Shown here piece by piece: positions 1-4,983 of a stretch of DNA of 5,029 nt. Position numbers and translations under genes: made by a program. The notes beneath the pieces were generated by a model. That model made no database searches, was not told the DNA's origin, and saw nothing but the letters and a program-made list of their open reading frames with translations. How positions within the stretch are numbered: position 1 is the first letter of the stretch; the number at the start of each line of letters is the position of its first letter. Source of the DNA: an uncultured Gammaproteobacteria bacterium (lineage in GTDB: Bacteria > Pseudomonadota > Gammaproteobacteria > Halothiobacillales > Halothiobacillaceae); the NCBI GenBank assembly GCA_938004235.1, contig CALKWL010000390.1:1-5029 (forward strand), given 5' to 3'.

Positions 1-148
1 GCAGCGCATGCAGCAGCGCGTTCTGCTCAAGGCTTCGCGTCGCCGGCTGAATCGTTACGACCTTGCCGAGATCGGCGGCATAGACTTGCTGCGCGACGTG
101 TGTTTTCGTCTGCATGCTTGTCAGCTTCCATTGGCGTTTTTCGTTCAC
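1..148 (-). CDS. ninB: NinB-like phage recombination protein, N-terminal part (cut by window edge)
   Basis: Only the first 49 codons are present; the reading frame stays open to the window edge. The translation starts MNEKRQWKLTSMQTKTH and contains KVVTIQPATRSLEQN at residues 29-43, followed by ALLHAL. This matches the N-terminal signature of the NinB family (lambda Orf), in which a short beta-rich segment ends in a V-T-I/L element followed by R-S-(L)-(D/E)-Q-N. NinB proteins are usually about 140-150 residues, so roughly two thirds is missing. Family knowledge: lambda Orf binds SSB-coated single-stranded DNA and acts as a recombination mediator in the Red pathway. The start is GTG at 148-146, overlapping the TGA of the upstream methyltransferase as GTGA. 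A GGAG (plus-strand 157-160) lies 8 nt upstream. Position after the replication genes fits a nin-like region. Family call is fairly sure; function is by family only. Confidence 0.8.
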   Translation of the reverse strand, partial: MNEKRQWKLTSMQTKTHVAQQVYAADLGKVVTIQPATRSLEQNALLHAL

Positions 149-828
149 GCTCCGAACTCCAATAGATTGGCCTGCTGCATCGTCTGCTCGTATGCGTCAC
201 GCGGCTCGTGCGCGAACATGTCCGTCATGCGCTGCGCGTCCTCGATGCGGCGGCATGCGATGTCGAAGTATTTGGGGTCTAGTTCGATGCCGATGAACTT
301 GCGGCCCATCTGCACGGCGGCGACGCCGGTGGTTCCGCTACCCATGAACGGGTCAAGGATGGTTGCCCCGGACAAAATGCGAGCCTGGTCAATGCACCAT
401 TTCATTAGGGTAAGCGGCTTCTGCGTTGGGTGTCCGTATTCAACGCGGCCTACAGGCAGGTCTAGCCGTTTAGAAGGTCGGTCGAGATTAGTCCACGCCT
501 GCTCGAAGTCCGCCATTGTCGGAACGGCATTTACTTTGTTCCACACAAGCCAGCACCGCGAAGCGGGTACGGAAAAATAGTTACCGCCCCACACGACGGT
601 CGGCACGTCTATCGACAATATTGCGTCGATCCATTCCTGTTTTGCCTCTAAGTCCCACACAAGGAACCCGCTAAATGCGTCCTTCGCCCCCCATGTTCCG
701 CCCTGCATCTTCTTCCCAAGCCCATACGGCGGGTCAGTAATCACCGCATCAACCCTGTCCAGCGTCGGCAGGATGTCCAAACAATCGCCGTTGTATAGCG
801 TGGCGTTTCCAATAATCACCGGCTTCAT
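145..828 (-). CDS. Beta-class DNA methyltransferase, DPPY type (probable N6-adenine)
   Basis: A 227-residue protein of the N6/N4 DNA methylase family (PF01555 type), transferring a methyl group from S-adenosylmethionine to an exocyclic amino group in DNA. Motifs in order: NGDCLDIL (13-20); catalytic motif IV DPPYG (32-36); HPTQKP (133-138); SAM-binding motif I DPFMGSGTTG (159-168); IELDPKYF (181-188). Catalytic motif before SAM motif defines the beta class. The region between about 40 and 130 should include target recognition. DPPY is usual for N6-adenine enzymes, but m4C activity cannot be excluded from sequence. The length is short but all core motifs are intact, so it should be active. ATG at 828-826 overlaps the preceding stop as ATGA; GGAGGG (836-841) lies 7 nt upstream. 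No restriction nuclease is visible, so it looks like an orphan phage methylase, perhaps protecting against host restriction. Target site unknown. Confidence 0.93.
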   Translation of the reverse strand: MKPVIIGNATLYNGDCLDILPTLDRVDAVITDPPYGLGKKMQGGTWGAKDAFSGFLVWDLEAKQEWIDAILSIDVPTVVWGGNYFSVPASRCWLVWNKVNAVPTMADFEQAWTNLDRPSKRLDLPVGRVEYGHPTQKPLTLMKWCIDQARILSGATILDPFMGSGTTGVAAVQMGRKFIGIELDPKYFDIACRRIEDAQRMTDMFAHEPRDAYEQTMQQANLLEFGA

Positions 829-1016
829 GCCGCCGCCCTCCGTTTAGCCCATTCAATCCGCGCATCGGCGCGCAGCACGTCCGCAGCAACCTTGCCGCGC
901 TTCTTCTCGATTCGCATCATCTGATCCGCCATTTCTAGGCCGTTCGGGTAGCACCGGGCCACCCAATAGCGCACCTCGCACGCGTGGCGGTGTGCCTCTG
1001 TTGCGTTACTTTCCAC
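825..1016 (-). CDS. Small phage protein of unknown function (DUF7696-like)
   Basis: A 63-residue protein beginning MESNATEAHRHACEVRYWVA and ending EWAKRRAAA. The pattern is a short N-terminus, an H-x-C-E-V-R segment (residues 11-16), then a charged helical half with EKKRGKVAADVLRADARIEW (38-57). I associate this layout (CEVR/CEAR near the start, EKKRG and a tryptophan near the end) with small DUF7696-type proteins found beside phage replication genes; this is from memory and uncertain. No catalytic motif, signal peptide or membrane segment is seen. The GTG start at 1016-1014 is chosen because GGGAG (plus-strand 1024-1028) lies 7 nt upstream; a longer frame from 1082 would run deeper into the loader gene without a better ribosome site. 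It overlaps the loader gene by 11 nt and its TGA overlaps the next ATG (ATGA), so it is embedded in a coupled operon. Function unknown. Confidence 0.75.
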   Translation of the reverse strand: MESNATEAHRHACEVRYWVARCYPNGLEMADQMMRIEKKRGKVAADVLRADARIEWAKRRAAA

Positions 1017-1770
1017 GGTGCGACTCCCAATCAAACGCGACCCATTTGCCACCCTCGCGCAGCCGGTCGAAGGCGCGATCACCGAGGTATTGACGGAATC
1101 CCTCTTTGCCCTGGTTTGTCATCAGGATCATTGGGAGCTGGTCTTGATAGCGCCGGTTGATGATGTCGAACAAAATCACTTGCTCGCCCTCGGTGCCGTA
1201 CTGCGCGCCGACTTCATCCAGGGCTAAAAGATCGACGCTCGACAGGGACCGCATGACCTCGGCTTCGGTCTTCTCTGAGTTCCTTGCCCACGTCGAGCGG
1301 ACAAGCCGAATAGCGTCAAAAGCGTTCATGTACATCGCCGTGTAGCCTGCTTTCATCACTGCTTGGCAGATGGCGATGGATAAATGGCTTTTCCCGGTGC
1401 CTGGAAGGCCCGAGAAGACCATTGCAGAGCCGTCCCTATACCTCTGTGCGAAATCGTCCGAAAACTCAACAGCGGCCGTTTTGGCGTGTGCTTTGCCTTT
1501 CGTGTCGGCGGTGAAGTTTTCAAACGACCGATTGCGGAACCGCAGTGGGATCCCTGCCTGTGAAAGCTGGCGTTCAATCCGCGCTTGTTTCGCCTTCTCT
1601 TCGGCAACCCGGCGCGCCTCGGCATCAATCGCGTCTTGCTCTCGCCCGCACGCAGGGCACGACGACCACATGCGCGGGACGCCGCCGATAACCATGGCCT
1701 TTGACTCGTATTCGCCATGCGACTTGCAAAGTGCGGTTTTCGACGTGAGTTCGAATGACATTTTTTCCAC
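1006..1770 (-). CDS. DnaC-like AAA+ replicative helicase loader
   Basis: A 254-residue protein of the DnaC/IstB-like AAA+ ATPase family. By family, it loads the host DnaB-type helicase at the phage origin, the role lambda P plays in lambda. Visible motifs: a putative N-terminal zinc-binding motif with C15, H18, C38 and C41 (CKSH...CPAC); a charged helical linker at about 47-70; Walker A GLPGTGKSH (121-129); Walker B LLALDEVG (181-188); a sensor-1-like T-N pair (218-219); and DRAFDRLREG (231-240), which fits the arginine-finger region. Length matches DnaC (about 245). GTG at 1770 is the likely start: GGGAGG (1779-1784) lies exactly 8 nt upstream, whereas the downstream ATG (three codons later) would be 17 nt away. 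It begins 2 nt after the initiator stop, so the two are probably coupled. Its C-terminal end overlaps the 63-residue gene by 11 nt. Confidence 0.93.
   Translation of the reverse strand: MEKMSFELTSKTALCKSHGEYESKAMVIGGVPRMWSSCPACGREQDAIDAEARRVAEEKAKQARIERQLSQAGIPLRFRNRSFENFTADTKGKAHAKTAAVEFSDDFAQRYRDGSAMVFSGLPGTGKSHLSIAICQAVMKAGYTAMYMNAFDAIRLVRSTWARNSEKTEAEVMRSLSSVDLLALDEVGAQYGTEGEQVILFDIINRRYQDQLPMILMTNQGKEGFRQYLGDRAFDRLREGGKWVAFDWESHRGK
1024..1028 (-). promoter_or_regulatory. Ribosome binding site deciding the 63-residue gene start
   Basis: GGGAG on the minus strand, 7 nt before the GTG at 1016, embedded in the last codons of the loader gene. It supports a 63-residue product over a longer 85-residue reading from 1082. 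Confidence 0.7.
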
Positions 1771-1772
1771 TG

Positions 1773-2615
1773 TCAAAACCTCCCGTCTTCGCCTACCCCG
1801 GCGCGATAGTTGATGTTTTCGAAGCCGGAGTGCCGCGACTTGCCATGCCCACCTTTTGGCGGCAGTGCGGCCGCGAGCCATTCAACTGGCTGGAGTGGTT
1901 TTTCTTTCAGGCAATCGCGCAGCTTGTCGATCAATGCGGCGTCGCCGTGCTGCTTGCGCAGGCCACCCAGGAATGAACGCGCCTGCTTGTCTGTCGAGCC
2001 GCTGGCTGTCAGCAACGGGACGCCGTATCCGAAAATGATTTCGGCCGGATCAGTGATTGGCTGCGCAGCGCCCGTTACGTTAGTAACGGAAGGTTTTATC
2101 TCTTCTCTACTCTTCTCTACTCTGTGCGTTACTGTTACGTCACGCGTTACGTCACGCGTTACGTCACTATTTTCACTCTTTTGGCGCTCTCTATATCGCT
2201 TCTGACGGGCAGCAGCTTTCAACGCTTTTGCCTCTGCCGCATCGACGTTGTATTCAGCGAAAAACCTCGGAAACACAAGGCATGCGTCATCATTAACAAC
2301 CCAGCCAACAGCCTCCATGGCGTCGCCAAAACCGGGGATGTCTGTGATGTCATCAATTACCGACAGAGACACGTTTTTGCACACCAGATCTTCACCGTCT
2401 CTCTTTCCACGGTGACGCAAAACGCCCCACACTGATAACAGTGCGCCAACGGTCGCGTTACGCGTTACGTTACGCGTTACGGTCATGTCACGCTGCATGT
2501 TTTGATTAACGTAACGCGATAACATGCTGTCGCCGTCCATTAGGGCGTCAGCGATCATGCAGACCTTCGGGTCTCGATACAGGTCTGTCCTCATCTTTAG
2601 CCAGTCGCCGGCCAT
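1773..2615 (-). CDS. Phage replication initiator (lambda O-like in role), containing a putative origin
   Basis: A 280-residue protein beginning MAGDWLKMRTDLYRDPKV, a start typical of phage replication proteins with an N-terminal winged-helix-like DNA-binding domain (about 1-115). Then come a basic helix rich in A, K and R (about 126-145), a low-complexity V-T-R-D linker (152-166), and a C-terminal segment (about 189-255) containing KQARSFLGGLRKQHGD and LQPVEWLAAALPP, which I recognise from phage replication proteins and infer to be the contact with the loader or helicase. A second V-T-R-N repeat lies inside the N-terminal domain (44-56). ATG at 2615-2613 is preferred: it overlaps the upstream stop as TGATG and has a G-rich run (2624-2628) 8 nt upstream. 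A GTG at 2630 could add five residues. The helicase loader follows after 2 nt, the same order as lambda O-P. Role confident from context; exact family not assigned. Confidence 0.85.
   Translation of the reverse strand: MAGDWLKMRTDLYRDPKVCMIADALMDGDSMLSRYVNQNMQRDMTVTRNVTRNATVGALLSVWGVLRHRGKRDGEDLVCKNVSLSVIDDITDIPGFGDAMEAVGWVVNDDACLVFPRFFAEYNVDAAEAKALKAAARQKRYRERQKSENSDVTRDVTRDVTVTHRVEKSREEIKPSVTNVTGAAQPITDPAEIIFGYGVPLLTASGSTDKQARSFLGGLRKQHGDAALIDKLRDCLKEKPLQPVEWLAAALPPKGGHGKSRHSGFENINYRAGVGEDGRF
1779..1784 (-). promoter_or_regulatory. Ribosome binding site deciding the helicase loader start
   Basis: GGGAGG on the minus strand, 8 nt before the GTG at 1770. It lies inside the end of the initiator gene. 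The nearby ATG at 1761 is 17 nt away and the TTG at 1776 only 2 nt away, so this site selects GTG. Confidence 0.8.
2072..2089. repeat. 7-bp perfect inverted repeat with 4-nt loop
   Basis: CCGTTAC (2072-2078) and GTAACGG (2083-2089) are perfectly complementary around the loop gtta. The arms contain the same CGTTAC core that recurs in the other clusters in the initiator gene. It could be a hairpin or a dyad-symmetric binding site for the initiator. It is inside coding sequence, so a terminator role is unlikely, and no T-run follows on the minus strand. Confidence 0.7.
2100..2123. repeat. 10-bp tandem repeat in a strand-skewed pyrimidine tract
   Basis: TCTTCTCTAC occurs twice in tandem (2101-2110, 2111-2120), extended by one base on the left and TCT on the right. 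It is the core of a tract at 2094-2123 that has no G and only three A on the plus strand, so the minus (coding) strand is almost all purine. It encodes the VEKSREEIK stretch of the initiator. It sits next to the CGTTAC repeats, as a strand-skewed, easily melted region does in lambda ori. Confidence 0.75.
2127..2167. repeat. 12-bp tandem repeats (GTTACGTCACGC), iteron-like cluster A
   Basis: GTTACGTCACGC occurs at 2134-2145 and 2146-2157, followed by a 10-base partial copy at 2158-2167; a further CGTTAC lies at 2127-2132. The 12-bp period equals four codons and encodes D-V-T-R repeats in the initiator linker. Direct repeats inside a replication initiator gene are the hallmark of lambda-type origins, so these are candidate initiator binding sites. 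A simple coding repeat is the alternative. Confidence 0.75.
2454..2518. repeat. CGCGTTAC repeat cluster B
   Basis: CGCGTTAC occurs at 2454-2461, 2461-2468 and 2473-2480; a further CGTTAC lies at 2468-2473, and the inverted form GTAACGCG is at 2511-2518. Spacing is irregular (7, 5 and 7 bp between successive CGTTAC cores), unlike the regular 12-bp period of the other cluster. It encodes V-T-R-N repeats in the N-terminal part of the initiator. Candidate second set of initiator sites, or a coding repeat. Confidence 0.65.
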
Positions 2616-2878
2616 CAGACATGCCCCCACGTCTCGCCAGATAGCGCCATCTGCATAGCGCGCAGAGACACGCCATTGCGTGCTGCCAGCGCTTCGACTG
2701 AATAGCTGGCGTGAATGCGCTTAACCAACGCCATTGCGCGCTTATGCGCCTTCCTGGCGGCGATTACGTCGGCCTCGGTCATCCGTGCGTTAGGCGACGC
2801 CGATCCCTTCGGCTGGCCGCGCTTAGTCAGCGGTGCGTTAGCCGCGAATGCCATATCAACCCATGTCGGATGTGTCAT
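2615..2878 (-). CDS. Small helix-turn-helix DNA-binding protein
   Basis: An 87-residue protein. Residues 17-32 are basic and polar (LTKRGQPKGSASPNAR), followed by MTEADVIAARKAHKRA and an apparent HTH at about 60-84 (SVEALAARNGVSLRAMQMAL, ending GETW). The sequence A-A-R-N-G-V-S-x-x-x-M-x-x-A-L-S-G-E-T-W closely follows the pattern of small phage HTH proteins and of the accessory HTH in HNH homing endonucleases (E-L-A-x-R-F-G-V-S ... G-x-T-W-x-H-V). No nuclease motif is present. ATG at 2878-2876 overlaps the methyltransferase stop as ATGA, with GGAGG (2886-2890) 7 nt upstream. Its TGA overlaps the initiator ATG. It could regulate the operon or bind the nearby origin region; both are inference. 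HTH call is good, role unknown. Confidence 0.85.
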   Translation of the reverse strand: MTHPTWVDMAFAANAPLTKRGQPKGSASPNARMTEADVIAARKAHKRAMALVKRIHASYSVEALAARNGVSLRAMQMALSGETWGHV

Positions 2879-3807
2879 TGCGCAACCTCCGACACATCAA
2901 ACAGACCGCCTTGCGACGCTCGCGCACCGTCAATGTTCTTGCATGCCTGGTTGAAATAGGCGGTTTTAAGCTCAGACCCAACAAACCGCCGGCCCGTCTT
3001 AATAGCCATGTACCCGGTGCTACCGATCCCGCTGTAGGGATCGAAAACAACATCCCCAGGATTGCTCCATAAGTGGATTGCGCGCTCAATCAGATCCAGC
3101 GCCATCGGGCACACGTGGCGCTCGTCTTCCGCCTCTCTGGCGGCCTTAGCGTTTAGGGTGTTTGAGAAGTTGATATCCATCCAAACGGGCGACGCGTAAC
3201 GCCTCCAACGCTCATGCGATAGCGTCCCATGCACCGGCCCATTCTCACCGACGAAGTATTCAAGCCCATTGTTGTGAGCAACAGGCTCGGGGTTTTCGCC
3301 GTCTTTGCGGAACGCAAGAAGGTACTGAGGAATGCCAGCGCGACTACGTGTCGAGTCTTTGCATAACTGCTTGTGCATCAGGCCGAGCGCCTTTGTTCTG
3401 GTGGCCTCGATAAGCGGGTCTTTCCATGCGCAGTGTTCAGAGTGGAAGATGAACCCAGCGTTTTGGAATGCGCGGATAACGTCGCCTCGGAAGTCTTTCA
3501 GGCCGATGTATCCGTCACGCTCTTTCATGGCGGGAATATTCATCACATCAACGCAGACAATGCGCCCCGGCATGGTTGCGCGATGCAGCCCAGCGATCAG
3601 GTAATCAAAATGTTCGTAAAACTCCTGATCGTTTCTGCTGTTGCCCATGTCTCTGTCGCTGCTGCTGTACGTGTATAGCGACGCGTACGGAGGCGAGAAC
3701 ACCGACAGATGCAACGAGTTTTCTGGCAGTGAATTGACGACTTCAACGCAATCCGCATTCCAAAGCGCCCAATTGTCGCCGCTTGCTTGGTCAATTACCT
3801 TGCTCAT
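2875..3807 (-). CDS. Beta-class DNA methyltransferase, SPPY type (m4C or m6A)
   Basis: A 310-residue SAM-dependent DNA methyltransferase of the N6/N4 family. Motifs in order: WNADCVEVVNSLPENS (16-31); catalytic motif IV SPPY (38-41); a long middle region with target-recognition potential (about 50-230), including WKDPLIEATRTKALGLMHKQ (128-147); PMALDLIERAIHLWS (234-248); SAM motif I FDPYSGIGSTG (255-265); and FVGSELKTAYFNQA (275-288). The motif order is beta class. SPPY is common in N4-cytosine enzymes, though some SPPY proteins modify adenine, so base specificity is left open. Length is normal for the family. The start ATG (3807-3805) overlaps the helicase stop as ATGA; a G-rich run (3812-3819) precedes it. 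The stop overlaps the HTH gene start. Coupling to a SNF2-type helicase, with no nuclease visible, makes a phage DNA-modification role likely. It differs clearly from the second methyltransferase in this operon, so it is not a recent duplicate. Confidence 0.92.
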   Translation of the reverse strand: MSKVIDQASGDNWALWNADCVEVVNSLPENSLHLSVFSPPYASLYTYSSSDRDMGNSRNDQEFYEHFDYLIAGLHRATMPGRIVCVDVMNIPAMKERDGYIGLKDFRGDVIRAFQNAGFIFHSEHCAWKDPLIEATRTKALGLMHKQLCKDSTRSRAGIPQYLLAFRKDGENPEPVAHNNGLEYFVGENGPVHGTLSHERWRRYASPVWMDINFSNTLNAKAAREAEDERHVCPMALDLIERAIHLWSNPGDVVFDPYSGIGSTGYMAIKTGRRFVGSELKTAYFNQACKNIDGARASQGGLFDVSEVAQ

Positions 3808-4983
3808 GCTGCCACCCCCAAGAAAGCCGGAATAGCCATCGGCACAGTCGGCTGATATTTTGTTTTGTTGCGCGTTACCCCACCGTGCAAAGCCGCCGAG
3901 TTAAGCTCTTTCATGTGAGCAATCATGCTGTTATATGTGTCCTCGGCTTCACGCTCCTTGCGCTTGATGTTTGACACGACAGCGCCCTCGGTTTCCGCCG
4001 TAATCAAATGCACATTGACAGGCTGAGACTGACCAAAGCGATAGCACCGGCGCACGGCTTGATATAGCTGCTCGTACGAGTCTGACAGCCCGACGAATGC
4101 CATATCTGCGCAGCATTGAAGGTTCAGCCCAATCCCGGCAATCCTTGGTTTGCTTACTAAAACCCGGTGTTTGCCTTCGAGGAAACCGATGATTGATGCT
4201 TCTTTTTTGTCGTCTGAGTCGCTGCCTGTGACTTCTATGGAGCCTGGTATTGCAGCGGCAAGCTGCGCGCTTTCGTCGTTCAGGTTGCACCAGACGATGA
4301 ATTGGCGATCAGTTGCATTAACCACGTCTGCGCACGCACGAACGCGATCAGTGATGCTTTCCCGCCGCGCGGCCTGGCGCTCTTGTAGCGTTTGCGCTTC
4401 GAGCGCGAAAAGAAAGCCGCTGGTTGGGCGATCAACTGAAACAGACTGCTCATGCATATAAAGCGGCGGCAGGTCGAAACCGTCATCGCTATAGCCGAGG
4501 TCAGACGGCTTGCGAATCATCACCGCCCACGATGCCATCCACTCCCAAAAATCTGCCTGAGCATGCCCTTTAACGCGCCATTTCGACGTATCGCCACCGT
4601 CATGCGTGAAATACATGGCGAGCATTTCGCTTCGCGTCATGACTCCGAGAAACTCGGCTTGAGTACCAAGTTCCATGACGTCGTTAGGTGCTGGCGTAGC
4701 GGACGAACACAAGCGGAAAGGCGCGTTTTTAAATGCGTCGATCATCCATGTGCAATACGCGCCAGAATGTGATTTCAGGATGGATGATTCATCCAGCGCC
4801 ACAGCCCCGAACTGATCGACATGGAAGCTATCCATGCGCTCATAGTTCGTTACGGTGATTCGTTTGGTGATTTGGGATTGGTCCTTCGCGTATGCCAAAT
4901 CAACGCCGAACTTATGCGCCTCTCGTACGAACTGGTGAGCGACAGCCAAAGGTGCCGCGATGATGCACTCGTGCGGCTGGTGT
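3804..4983 (-). CDS. SNF2-family (SF2) DNA helicase/translocase, 5'-truncated at contig end
   Basis: A superfamily 2 ATPase, open from the last genuine base. The first readable residues are HQPHECIIAAPLAVAHQF (leftward from 4982), which is helicase motif Ia. Numbering from that histidine: motif II DESS (64-67), motif III SATPAPND (94-101), motif V KPRIAGIGLNLQ (278-289) and motif VI QAVRRCYRFGQ (308-318); the partial product is 392 residues. Motif I (Walker A) and the true start lie beyond the contig end, so about 50-80 residues are probably missing. A TTG at 4949 is an internal codon, not the start: the motif Ia residues upstream of it are in frame and family-like. Phage proteins of this type are short SNF2-like helicases with no visible extra domain; their substrate is generally not known. 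The C-terminal tail after motif VI is charged and helical (KRKEREAEDTYN). The stop overlaps the methyltransferase start, suggesting joint expression. Confidence 0.92.

Larger units (their letters stand above)
1973..2520. other. Putative phage replication origin inside the initiator gene
   Basis: This interval spans the two CGTTAC clusters, the inverted repeat and the purine/pyrimidine-skewed tract. By my count the core CGTTAC or its complement appears ten times between 2072 and 2520, against about 0.2 expected by chance, and five times in the remaining 4.5 kb. In lambda and relatives, ori lies within the O gene as direct repeats followed by an AT-rich, strand-skewed segment, and the loader gene comes next; that order is seen here. 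The assignment as an origin is inference, and the outer borders are approximate. Confidence 0.45.

Noticed and set aside
8..580. A 190-codon plus-strand open frame
   Set aside because: It is antisense to the NinB fragment and the DPPY methyltransferase, whose motifs are unambiguous. Its translation is rich in Arg, Cys and Ser with no recognisable domain, typical of a shadow frame in moderately GC-rich coding DNA.
1771..1881. N-terminal extension of the loader to 1881
   Set aside because: It would overlap the initiator by over 100 nt and adds an Arg-rich shadow-like stretch. The GTG at 1770 has an ideal ribosome site and gives the normal DnaC length.
2072..2089. Rho-independent terminator
   Set aside because: The stem is short, no T-run follows on either strand in the right place, and it sits inside the initiator coding region.
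2101..2167. CRISPR array
   Set aside because: Repeats are 10 and 12 bp, directly tandem without unique spacers, and lie within a coding frame.
1370..2205. Plus-strand open frames of 147 and 131 codons
   Set aside because: They lie opposite the helicase loader and the initiator. They have no domain pattern and no convincing ribosome site, and both opposite-strand genes are supported by motifs.
4804..4949. TTG at 4949 as the helicase start
   Set aside because: The frame remains open upstream with residues that fit helicase motif Ia (CIIAAPLAV), so TTG is an internal leucine codon of a truncated gene.
2875..4983. Complete DISARM- or BREX-type defence locus
   Set aside because: Only a helicase and a methyltransferase are present; none of the other defining components are seen, and the surrounding genes are phage replication genes. 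The missing right side prevents a firm exclusion.
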